The notes under the pieces: generated by a model | The model's database searches: none | What the model saw: only the letters and a program-made list of their open reading frames with translations | Told to the model about the DNA's origin: nothing | Part shown: one piece after another, positions 14,897 through 20,784 of the stretch | Layout: every line of letters begins with the position of its first letter | Position numbering within the stretch: the stretch's first letter is position 1 | Made by a program: the position numbers and the translations under genes | From: Clostridia bacterium | Lineage (GTDB): Bacteria; Bacillota_E; SLMV01; PUMD01 | Direction of reading: 5' to 3' | NCBI GenBank assembly: GCA_003562655.1 | Contig: PWUC01000157.1 | Location: 1 to 20,784 of the forward strand | Length of the DNA stretch: 20,784 nucleotides

Positions 14897-15430
14897 CTAC
14901 TGGTCTTCCAGGGTCACCGAGCCCAGAATCACCTCTCCCCGAACCAGGGACCACTCCCGGCCGAGGGGCGGGGTTCGAACACCGCTGACTGCAATGACCC
15001 GTACGCGGACGGGATCCGCCCCCTCGTTCAACACCACGGCAATGGTGTCTCCCGGTGAGACGGAAAGGGCCACCCTCCACCCGGTGAATGACGCCACCTT
15101 CCGTCCATCGATCGTAACCTCAACCCCGGGAGAGGCTGGACGGTTAATCAACCCCAGTACCACGACGGCCTCTCCCCGGCCCTCCAGCAGGGTCGACACT
15201 GCAGTTGCAGCCCCGGACCCCGCTTCCTCCAGCCAGAAGGGCCAGCTGTCGAAGTTGCCCACCTCCCGCACCGGCGCCCCGCCAGAAAAGACCGCGGACA
15301 CGGCGAAGAGTACAAGAGCAAAGATGATGAGCGTCTGCACGTGGTGCCGCGACATCCCTCTCGGCGCGTCTGGCCGGTGCCTGTCGGCCCAGACCCACTG
15401 CCTCCAGTTGGACGGATGATCTGAACCCAT
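14897..15430 (-). CDS. Membrane-anchored protein of unknown function
   Basis: I do not recognise this 177-residue protein. It has a short basic, tryptophan-containing cytoplasmic start (MGSDHPSNWRQWVWADRHR), one membrane segment (about 32-49, QTLIIFALVLFAVSAVFS), and then an extracytoplasmic part. That part has NFDSWPFWLEEAGSGAATAV, a valine-rich region that looks like beta strands, and no cysteines. The ATG at 15430 has GGGAG 5-6 bases upstream, and a longer frame to 15478 lacks a good site. It follows btuD by 54 bases on the same strand, so it is probably the last gene of the riboswitch-controlled operon. Read-through toward cmk is also possible. A periplasm-side accessory role is only a guess. 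Confidence 0.75.
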   Translation of the reverse strand: MGSDHPSNWRQWVWADRHRPDAPRGMSRHHVQTLIIFALVLFAVSAVFSGGAPVREVGNFDSWPFWLEEAGSGAATAVSTLLEGRGEAVVVLGLINRPASPGVEVTIDGRKVASFTGWRVALSVSPGDTIAVVLNEGADPVRVRVIAVSGVRTPPLGREWSLVRGEVILGSVTLEDQ

Positions 15431-15484
15431 GCGCACTCCCGTCCTTTCCTGCGAAAGAATATGTGCCCTCCCGGGCACTTATGC

Positions 15485-16273
15485 TCAGAGCCCGGAGGAG
15501 ATGAGAACCTGGGGAGCAGAGCACTGGGGATGCTGGACCACTTCAACAGAGACCCCGTAGACTCTCTCAATGATGTCGCCATTGAGGACGCTGTGGGGGG
15601 CGCCCTGGGCAAAGACCTGGCCCCGGAACAGGATCACCAGGTGGTCGCAGTAGAGGGCCGCGGTGTTCAGATCGTGCAGGACTGCGACCACCGCCATTCC
15701 CTTTCGGGCCAGGCCTCGCGCATATTCCATCACAATGCGCTGGTGACCCAGGTCCAGGTGACTTGTGGGTTCGTCCAGCAGCAATACCTCCGGACTCTGG
15801 GCCAGGGCCCGGGCCATTATGACCCGGCGCTGCTCTCCGCCGCTCAACTCCCAGAAGGAACGATCCTGAAAACCCGTCACACCCATGACCTCCAGGGCCT
15901 GATCGATGGCCTCTCGATCCGCCCCCGTCTCCCCCGACCAGATGGACTGATGGGCGAGACGACCCATGGACACAATGTCCCGGACGGTGAAATCGAAGAG
16001 GATGTCGCCCATCTGGGGAACGACTGCCACATGCCGCGCCATGAGCTGCCGCGACCAGCGCCTGATGTCGCGTCCGTGCAGCAGGACCCGTCCCGACTGA
16101 AGCGAGATCACTCCCGTCAGGGCCCGCAGGAGGGTGGTCTTGCCGGCACCGTTCGGGCCGACTACGCCGATCATCTGTCCCCGGTCGGCAGAAAAGCCGA
16201 CCCCCCTCAGCACCCGACGACCCTTGTAGCCGGCGTGGATCTTCTCTGCGGTCAGCAGAGCGCCATTCTCCAT
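15485..16273 (-). CDS. btuD: ABC transporter ATP-binding protein, cobalamin/Fe-siderophore type
   Basis: This is the ATPase of a type II importer. The 262-residue protein has Walker A (GVVGPNGAGKTTLLRAL), a Q-loop (VVPQMGDI), the signature LSGGEQRRV, Walker B (VLLLDEPTSHLD) and the H-loop (AVLHDLN). Its length and the TVRDIVSMGR segment are typical of the FecE/BtuD group. The ATG at 16273 follows GAGG. The permease gene ends 10 bases upstream. The substrate is taken to be a cobamide because the operon is led by a cobalamin riboswitch; the protein itself cannot distinguish B12 from iron-siderophore. Confidence 0.92.
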   Translation of the reverse strand: MENGALLTAEKIHAGYKGRRVLRGVGFSADRGQMIGVVGPNGAGKTTLLRALTGVISLQSGRVLLHGRDIRRWSRQLMARHVAVVPQMGDILFDFTVRDIVSMGRLAHQSIWSGETGADREAIDQALEVMGVTGFQDRSFWELSGGEQRRVIMARALAQSPEVLLLDEPTSHLDLGHQRIVMEYARGLARKGMAVVAVLHDLNTAALYCDHLVILFRGQVFAQGAPHSVLNGDIIERVYGVSVEVVQHPQCSAPQVLISSGL

Positions 16274-16283
16274 CAATATCGCC

Positions 16284-17297
16284 TCACGCTTTCCAGCTTC
16301 GGTGTCTCACCAACAGATACAGGAAAAAGGGCCCGCCCAGTATTGCCGTGATGATGCCCACGGGCAGCTCCGCCGGGCTCAATACCGTCCGGGCCGCCAG
16401 ATCCGCCAGCATCAAAAAGGGGGCCCCTACCAGGATCGACGCCGGCATCAGAAACCGGTGATCCGGTCCCGCCAGCAGCCGGACCATGTGCGGGACGATC
16501 AGCCCGACAAAACCGATGATCCCACCCACCGAAACCGCCACCGCCGCCAGCATGGAGGCCCCCAGCAACAGGTACTTCCGCACCCTCTCCACGTCGACGC
16601 CCAGGTAGAGGGCCGTCTCATCGCCCATCAACATGGCATTCAGATGACGTGAATAGACGACGAGAGGGATCAGCCCGAGGGCCTGGAAGGGCAGTACCGT
16701 CCTCAGCTGTCCCCAGTTGGACCGGCCGAGCCCCCCCATGGTCCAATACACGATGGCACGCATTTCCTCCCCACTGAAGAAGATGATCAGGGAGACCAGG
16801 CCCGAGAGAAAGGCGCTCATGGCCACACCGGCCAGCAGCAGCGTCATGACCGAGGCTCCTCCCTCACGCCTCGCCAGCGCATAGACCACCGCAACGGCAC
16901 TGAGGGCTCCCACAAAGGCCGCCAGGGGCACCATGACCCCGCTGTAGCCACCGGTCATGATAATGGCAGCTCCCAGGGCTGCACCCGCGGAGACGCCCAG
17001 GACAAAGGGATCCGCCATGGGGTTCTGAAACAGCCCCTGGTACGTGGCGCCGGCCGCGGCCAGGGATGCACCCGTCAGTCCCGCCAGCAGCACCCGCGGA
17101 AGACGGAGCTGAAGCAGTATGACCTGCCAGCTGGACGGCCACCGGTCTGCGGCCACCCCCCCGGTGGCAGCCGACCAGAGCGTGTCGGCCACGGCCCGCA
17201 CCGGCATCCGCACAGACCCCCCGTACAGGGCGACCAGAGCACAGACTCCGGTGAGGACGAGCAATCCGATCAGAATGGCAACGCGGCTGCCCTTCAA
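16284..17297 (-). CDS. btuC: FecCD/BtuC-type ABC transporter permease
   Basis: This membrane subunit of the importer is about 337 residues with roughly ten transmembrane helices. Family segments include LLQLRLPRVLLAGLTGASLA, GATYQGLFQNPMADPFVLGV and SAGAALGAA near the N-terminus, then VGGIIGFVGLIVPHMVRLLA and LMLADLAARTVLSPAELPVG near the C-terminus, the coupling-helix region. The TTG at 17297 is chosen because GGGAGGAG lies about 10 bases upstream. A TTG at 17321 would overlap btuF by 8 bases and has no such site. It is followed by the ATPase gene after 10 bases. Confidence 0.92.
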   Translation of the reverse strand: MKGSRVAILIGLLVLTGVCALVALYGGSVRMPVRAVADTLWSAATGGVAADRWPSSWQVILLQLRLPRVLLAGLTGASLAAAGATYQGLFQNPMADPFVLGVSAGAALGAAIIMTGGYSGVMVPLAAFVGALSAVAVVYALARREGGASVMTLLLAGVAMSAFLSGLVSLIIFFSGEEMRAIVYWTMGGLGRSNWGQLRTVLPFQALGLIPLVVYSRHLNAMLMGDETALYLGVDVERVRKYLLLGASMLAAVAVSVGGIIGFVGLIVPHMVRLLAGPDHRFLMPASILVGAPFLMLADLAARTVLSPAELPVGIITAILGGPFFLYLLVRHRSWKA

Positions 17298-17313
17298 CGC
17301 CCCAGCTCCTCCC

Positions 17314-18285
17314 TCACTCAAAGACCCCTGGATGCAGGAGGCGGGCCATCGCCCTGAGCCCCTCGATGATCCTCGGGCTGGGACGGGTCACGATGTCGGG
17401 GTCGATCTGGTAGTACCGGTCATTTTGCACCGCCGATATGCTCTCCCATCCGGAACGCCTGCCGCCCTCGAGTTCCAGGATCGTGTCTCTGAGGGTGGTG
17501 AGGATGACATCCGGGTTGCGTTCAACGAGGTCCTCGGTGCTGAATTCCACCCATTCGCCGCTGACATCTGCGGCGATGTTGGTCCCTCCGCTGACGGTGA
17601 TCATGAAATCGATGAAGGTGCCGGGACCCGTCGTCATCAGGGGCTCGGGACCCCAGACCTCGTAGAACACGGACACCCTCTCCTCCTCCGACAGGCCGCT
17701 CAGGGCCTCCTCAATCCGCCAGACCTCCGAGCGCATGTAATCAATGACCTCCCGCGCCTGGATCGGGACCCCCATGATCTGGCCGGCGGTCTGTATGTTG
17801 TGGTAGATCCCGTCGAAATCGCTGGGCTGAAACACCACCACGGTCACACCCAGATCCTCGAGCTGCGCGGTCATCTCCTCCATGCCGGCAATGGTGAAGA
17901 ACAGCTCCGGCTCCAGGGAGGCGATGATCTCAAAATTCGGGTTCATCGGCCCACCGACGCTGGGTATGTCCTCCAGCTCCTCCTTGGGCCAGTTGCTGTA
18001 GTCGTCAATGCCCACAATTCGGTCCCCGACCCCAATAGAAAACAGGATCTCGGTGTTGCTCGGGGCAAAACAGATCACCCGCTCCGGCCGGCTCTCGATG
18101 GTGACCTCCTGCCCGGAGTCGTCGACAATGGTGATGGGATACTTGATCAGCTCGGTTACCGTCTCCTCTTCTGGCAGTTCCTCTTCGACCGGCTCTCCCT
18201 CTGCACTCCAGAAAAGACACCCGCTCAACAGGACCAGTGACAGGATCAGCCCGATCAGAAACCTCCGTCTGACTCCAAGTCTCAC
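17314..18285 (-). CDS. btuF: Cobalamin-type substrate-binding lipoprotein
   Basis: This is the extracellular substrate-binding subunit of the importer. The 323-residue protein starts with basic residues, a hydrophobic stretch and a lipobox LLSGC (Cys23), so it should be lipid-anchored after cleavage by signal peptidase II. An acidic linker (about 30-43) follows, then the helical-backbone metal/cobamide-binding fold with ERVICFAPSNTEILFSIGVG, VGGPMNPNFEIIASLEPELF, and NPDVILTT in the C-terminal lobe. The GTG at 18285 has AGGGG 9 bases upstream. It is the first gene after the cobalamin riboswitch, which supports a cobamide as the ligand over iron-siderophore. Confidence 0.92.
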   Translation of the reverse strand: MRLGVRRRFLIGLILSLVLLSGCLFWSAEGEPVEEELPEEETVTELIKYPITIVDDSGQEVTIESRPERVICFAPSNTEILFSIGVGDRIVGIDDYSNWPKEELEDIPSVGGPMNPNFEIIASLEPELFFTIAGMEEMTAQLEDLGVTVVVFQPSDFDGIYHNIQTAGQIMGVPIQAREVIDYMRSEVWRIEEALSGLSEEERVSVFYEVWGPEPLMTTGPGTFIDFMITVSGGTNIAADVSGEWVEFSTEDLVERNPDVILTTLRDTILELEGGRRSGWESISAVQNDRYYQIDPDIVTRPSPRIIEGLRAMARLLHPGVFE

Positions 18286-18333
18286 AGCACATTCCCCTTT
18301 CGCCTCGCATTTTTGCGTGGCAACCCCCTAAGC

Positions 18334-18365
18334 AAAATGTCCCACCTCCACTGGGAGACGGGACA
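18334..18365 (-). terminator. Attenuator hairpin of the cobalamin riboswitch
   Basis: On the minus strand TGTCCC-gt-CTCC, loop CAGT, GGAG-gt-GGGACA is followed by TTTTG. The ten paired bases flank a small internal GT/GT bulge. It lies between the aptamer and the btuF ribosome binding site, where a transcription terminator of the expression platform is expected. Confidence 0.7.
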
Positions 18366-18418
18366 CGGTAATCTGGGAAAGCCACTTCTCCCTCTCCACG
18401 GAGGGTCAGGTGGACCCT

Positions 18419-18597
18419 TCGGGCAGGTCTCCTGGCTTCTGCCGTCGTCTCTTCTCCCCTTCCCGCGTTGTGCAGTGGGCTATGAGAAGAAACTGGCAGT
18501 CACAGTGGCGGGACCGCGTCAGACTTGCCGCACAGAACGGCTCACTGAACTTCCCTATTCTCCACCAGCGAGATCTCTCCCCACTGGTGGCACCCGA
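18419..18597 (-). ncRNA. Cobalamin riboswitch aptamer
   Basis: Minus-strand landmarks of the class occur in order: GGGTGCC at the 5' side, AATAGGGAA, GCGGTCCCGCCACTGTGA, and the B12 box AGCCAGGAGACCTGCC (18437-18422). TCGGG (18597-18593) can pair with CCCGA (18423-18419) as the closing stem. When adenosylcobalamin or a related cobamide binds, expression of the downstream btuF, btuC, btuD genes should fall through the attenuator at 18334-18365. Edges are approximate. Confidence 0.92.
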
Positions 18598-18650
18598 TGG
18601 GTTACCCTATACGTGAGCAGATATCACCTGCTCATCTGACCTTTAATGCC

Positions 18651-18679
18651 ATTATAGGTCTTGCGCTCTCGACTTTCAA
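18651..18679 (-). promoter_or_regulatory. Sigma-A promoter of the riboswitch-btuFCD transcript
   Basis: TTGAAA (18679-18674) and a perfect TATAAT (18656-18651) are separated by 17 bases on the minus strand. The start would be near 18644. The transcript would open with a 7-base-pair hairpin, TGAGCAG/CTGCTCA (18614-18634), before the aptamer. Confidence 0.8.
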
Positions 18680-18786
18680 CACCGCAGACGCGATTGGCTT
18701 GCCGGTACAAAAAGACAGCCCGATGATACCCGGAGTGGTTGGCGGACCGGGGGGACTGAGGCCCTAACCTCATCGATCCCGAAGAT

Positions 18787-19003
18787 CTACGCCCCTTCGG
18801 CAAATTCCAGAAGATCTCCCGCCTGACAGACAGGGCTGCGGCACAGGGACTCAGGGGTGCAGAAACGAACGGCGCGCCCGGTCGTTTCTGAGTATCGACA
18901 GACTCGCCATGGTGATGCCGACCCGGCTCGAGAGTTCGCTCAGAGACATGTCTCTTTCGACCATGATCCGGTCCAGCCGAACTGGGCATGTCTGGCACCT
19001 CAC
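18787..19003 (-). pseudogene. Frameshifted small Xre/YozG-type HTH regulator
   Basis: The first minus-strand frame reads VRLDRIMVERDMSLSELSSR, VGITMASLSILRNDRA, the helix-turn-helix of the short regulators that accompany DUF2975 proteins. It then runs into a premature stop. A shift near 18870 restores the family's C-terminus: AVRFCTPESLCRSPVCQAGD, LLEFAEGA, ending at TAG (18789-18787). This corresponds to the usual 'RFSTLEAICRALDCQPGDLLEY'. The rebuilt protein would have about 70 residues, the family length. The 5' end is uncertain: GTG at 19003 is in frame but has no clear ribosome binding site. No DUF2975 gene is visible beside it. A sequencing error could give the same picture. Confidence 0.6.
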
Positions 19004-19234
19004 ACCGTGTACGTCAGGTGAGAAACTCTCGAGCTGCCTCGGTAACACCGCCGCGACATATGCCCCCGGTGTGAGGTGGGCCATCTGCGGCACCTGCCAG
19101 GGACCGGTCGGGGAAACAGCACCCCGGCCGGGCATCTTTGCCGATACTTCGCCGCCCCATCGCGGTCGGGCTCCCGGGATCGGGGAATCGCCGGGCAGAC
19201 CCGGGCGGGTCTCGGGCCAGCCCCCTGGCTGTTC
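19004..19234. other. Stretch with no recognisable gene
   Basis: Open frames cross these 231 bases but show no motif or membrane segment. Part of a 12-base perfect inverted repeat (18996-19007 with 19068-19079) is the only feature noticed. Confidence 0.5.
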
Positions 19235-19264
19235 TTGACACTCATTGCTCCGCCTGATTAGAAT
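19235..19264 (+). promoter_or_regulatory. Sigma-A promoter of the ferredoxin gene
   Basis: A perfect TTGACA (19235-19240) and TAGAAT (19259-19264) are separated by 18 bases. Transcription would begin near 19271, about 40 bases before the ferredoxin start codon. Confidence 0.8.
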
Positions 19265-19312
19265 TATCTCGGATAAGCCTGCTTTACAATCACAAGTTGG
19301 GAGGGATTCACC

Positions 19313-19504
19313 ATCAAGCCCATCATAGTGGAGGACCTCTGCATCGGTGACGGCATCTGTGAGACAATCTGCCCCGAGGTGTTTGAGCTGCGCGACGATG
19401 GCCTCGCCTACGTCATTGACGAAGATCCTTCTGACGACCTCAGGGAGGCCATCGAGGAAGCCATCGAGGCCTGCCCGACCGAAGCGATCACACTGGAAGA
19501 GTGA
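19313..19504 (+). CDS. Single-cluster [4Fe-4S] ferredoxin with Asp ligand, apparent ATC start
   Basis: This 63-residue electron carrier reads IVEDLCIGDGICETICPEVF at its N-terminus and EAIEACPTEAITLEE at its end. Cys10, Cys16, Cys20 and Cys54 are present, while the usual second cysteine of the C-x2-C-x2-C motif is Asp13. The same C-x2-D-x2-C pattern is known from Pyrococcus furiosus ferredoxin, where the Asp binds the labile iron. The acidic composition fits a ferredoxin. No ATG, GTG or TTG lies at the right place. A GGGAGGG ribosome binding site (about 19300-19306) is 6-7 bases before ATC (19313-19315), so ATC is the likely start. An in-frame GTG (19328) is too far away and would cut off conserved residues. 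The gene has its own promoter and terminator. Confidence 0.85.
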   Translation: MKPIIVEDLCIGDGICETICPEVFELRDDGLAYVIDEDPSDDLREAIEEAIEACPTEAITLEE

Positions 19505-19529
19505 AGGGGTAACATATCGGTCCATCCCT

Positions 19530-19560
19530 GTGCGGCACCGCCGGGCGGTGCCGCACTTTT
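19530..19560 (+). terminator. Intrinsic terminator of the ferredoxin gene
   Basis: GTGCGGCACCGC (19530-19541) pairs perfectly with GCGGTGCCGCAC (19545-19556) around a CGG loop, followed by TTTT. It lies 25 bases after the ferredoxin stop and 4 bases from the end of the convergent phosphoribosyltransferase gene. Confidence 0.92.
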
Positions 19561-19563
19561 CCC

Positions 19564-20631
19564 TCACATCAGCTTCTCAAGACGGGCGGTCTGGGTGATC
19601 CCGGGCATTCGTCCCCGTTTGGCAACGGGCTCACCGCTGACCTCCTTCAGATCCAGGGTCATGTTTATCCCGCCCGCGGCAGCAATGTAGCTGCCCACAC
19701 CAAAACCGTCGGCCCCGGCGGCCGACAGCTGCCGTATGATATCAGGATCCAGGCCTCCAGAGCAGAAGATCTGGACGCAGTCGAAGCCCGCCAGATCCAG
19801 TTTGGCCCGGGTCTCTCGAACCAGCTCCGGTGTGACCCGCCCTCGTTCAGAGGGCGTGTCGAGACGAACTGCCTGCAGCCGGCCCTTCAGAGCCCTGGCT
19901 ACCCGCAGGCTCTCCTCCACCTCATCCTTGAAGGTGTCGACCAGGATGATGCGAGGATCTTCGTCCGGCATCACCTCATCATAGGCGCGCGCGATTTCCA
20001 CTGTGTCCCCGGCGATTATGATCGCCGCGTGAGGCACGGTGCCCATCGGTGAACGACCCAGGAGCTTTGCACCCAAAACGCAGCTGCAGCCGTCCATTCC
20101 GCCGATGACCGCCGCCCTCTCCATGACCGGGGCGACCGCCGGATGAACATGTCTTGCCCCGAAACACACGGCGGTTCTGTCCCCGGCAGCCTCCTTCACT
20201 TCCCTGCCCCGGGTCGCCCACCCACTGGCCGATGCCAGGATCCCCAGCAGGGGCGTCTCCGCCATGCCAAAATCACCATAGCGACCGTGGATGCGAAGCA
20301 CCACTTCCTTGCGCTCAAACTCTGCTCCCTCGGGGAGACTCCAGAGCTGGGAAACCCGGCCCCGCAGCAGGCTGCACACCTCGTCGATTCCACAAAATAC
20401 GCCGGGCCCACCGCTGAACACCTCGCCGACCACCTCTGTGTCGACCAGTCCCATGTGCTGCAGCATCTGGCGCGACTTGATGAAGTATATGTCCGTGGTG
20501 TGGCCCGCCAATATCTCCTCATGCACCGCGGAGTTGAAAGGCCGGCCGGGTTTGATCTTGAGATTCTGTACATCTTCCAGGTTCTCGAGCCTGCTCAGCC
20601 TGGACTCAGACGATGCTCTATCACCCGTCAC
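19564..20631 (-). CDS. Nicotinate phosphoribosyltransferase
   Basis: The enzyme joins nicotinate and PRPP to nicotinate mononucleotide in NAD salvage. The 355-residue protein resembles the short archaeal/Bacillota type. Motifs in order are HEEILAGHTTDIYFIKSRQM (substrate-side loop), MAETPLLGILASASG, CFGARHVHPAVAP, IILVDTFKDEVEESLRVA, VQIFCSGGLDPDII and DGFGVGSYIAAAGG (phosphate-binding end of the barrel). The GTG at 20631 has GGAGGAGG just upstream, overlapping the stop of the preceding gene. The neighbouring isochorismatase-family hydrolase may be a nicotinamidase that makes its substrate. Its 3' end meets the ferredoxin terminator. Confidence 0.93.
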   Translation of the reverse strand: MTGDRASSESRLSRLENLEDVQNLKIKPGRPFNSAVHEEILAGHTTDIYFIKSRQMLQHMGLVDTEVVGEVFSGGPGVFCGIDEVCSLLRGRVSQLWSLPEGAEFERKEVVLRIHGRYGDFGMAETPLLGILASASGWATRGREVKEAAGDRTAVCFGARHVHPAVAPVMERAAVIGGMDGCSCVLGAKLLGRSPMGTVPHAAIIIAGDTVEIARAYDEVMPDEDPRIILVDTFKDEVEESLRVARALKGRLQAVRLDTPSERGRVTPELVRETRAKLDLAGFDCVQIFCSGGLDPDIIRQLSAAGADGFGVGSYIAAAGGINMTLDLKEVSGEPVAKRGRMPGITQTARLEKLM

Positions 20632-20640
20632 GACCTCCTC

Positions 20641-20784
20641 CTAACCGTCAGAATCGACACCCACCACCTCGCAGCCCAGGGTGTTTTGCATTTCATTCAG
20701 AGCCCAGCTGTGCGCCTGGTCGGATAGGCCAGCGACAGCGGCGGCATCGACGAGCACGCGGTAGTTCAGATTGCGCGCATCGGC
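20641..20784 (-). CDS. Isochorismatase-family hydrolase, C-terminal part (runs off the window)
   Basis: Only the last 47 residues are present: ADARNLNYRVLVDAAAVAGL, then SDQAHSWALNEMQNTLGCEV and a short tail. This matches the C-terminal strand-helix-strand of cysteine hydrolases of the isochorismatase/nicotinamidase superfamily. The catalytic residues lie outside the window. It ends 9 bases before the nicotinate phosphoribosyltransferase start, and the shared ribosome binding site and stop region suggest one operon. A nicotinamidase role is inferred from this neighbour only. Confidence 0.75.
   Translation of the reverse strand, partial: ADARNLNYRVLVDAAAVAGLSDQAHSWALNEMQNTLGCEVVGVDSDG

Noticed and set aside
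18851..19567. A 238-residue minus-strand frame spanning the ferredoxin gene
   Set aside because: Its first half is the shadow of the ferredoxin gene and crosses that gene's terminator; only its C-terminal part (the regulator relic) resembles a protein family.
1..20784. CRISPR arrays, tRNA or rRNA genes, insertion sequences, phage genes, toxin-antitoxin pairs
   Set aside because: None was seen on reading both strands.

Overview
The window looks like chromosome from a GC-rich, endospore-forming, anaerobic Bacillota (Clostridia-like) lineage. The sporulation genes spoIVA and spoIIP, a YIEGIA-family membrane protein with its small capping partner, DUF1614 and DUF3189 proteins, low-G+C-phylum style AGGAGG ribosome binding sites, frequent GTG/TTG starts and two ferredoxin-type proteins all point that way. 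From memory, the gene order cmk, plsC, ispH, rpsA, fni, DUF1614, spoIIP, YIEGIA, capping protein, DUF3189, der, plsY, gpsA, spoIVA is a conserved clostridial block. Here it runs on the minus strand, with one insertion.

Layout by region. (1) 1-173: N-terminus of spoIVA (minus), with a sigma-E-like promoter and a palindrome upstream. (2) 174-2941: an accessory island between spoIVA and gpsA. It holds a decayed metallophosphoesterase gene (minus), one intact aldo/keto reductase with two 4Fe-4S clusters (plus), and a decayed HD-domain phosphohydrolase (plus). (3) 2942-14637: the housekeeping and sporulation block on the minus strand: gpsA, plsY, der, DUF3189, YIEGIA capping protein, YIEGIA protein, spoIIP, DUF1614, fni, rpsA, ispH, plsC, cmk. 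A sigma-A-type promoter lies at 14829-14857. (4) 14897-18679: a vitamin B12 uptake operon on the minus strand (btuF-like lipoprotein, btuC, btuD and a membrane-anchored protein of unknown function). It is preceded by a promoter, a cobalamin riboswitch and an attenuator hairpin. (5) 18787-19504: a frameshifted small Xre-type regulator relic (minus), then a plus-strand ferredoxin gene with its own promoter and terminator. (6) 19564-20784: nicotinate phosphoribosyltransferase and the C-terminus of an isochorismatase-family hydrolase (minus), probably NAD salvage.

How the genes fit together: gpsA and plsY supply and acylate glycerol-3-phosphate, and plsC adds the second acyl chain, so phospholipid synthesis is spread through the block. 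ispH and fni are the last isoprenoid steps (IPP/DMAPP). der, rpsA and cmk serve ribosome assembly, translation and CTP supply. spoIIP (engulfment), YIEGIA with its capping protein, and spoIVA (coat basement) serve spore formation.

The most unusual features are: an acidic N-terminal extension of ribosomal protein S1 with a cysteine exactly every 11 residues; a ferredoxin with an Asp in place of one cluster cysteine and an apparent ATC start codon; an open, coding-like 70-codon stretch in frame with the DUF3189 gene but lacking a usual start; and three independent pseudogenes, each recognised by joining reading frames. I found no CRISPR array, tRNA, rRNA, phage or insertion sequence.
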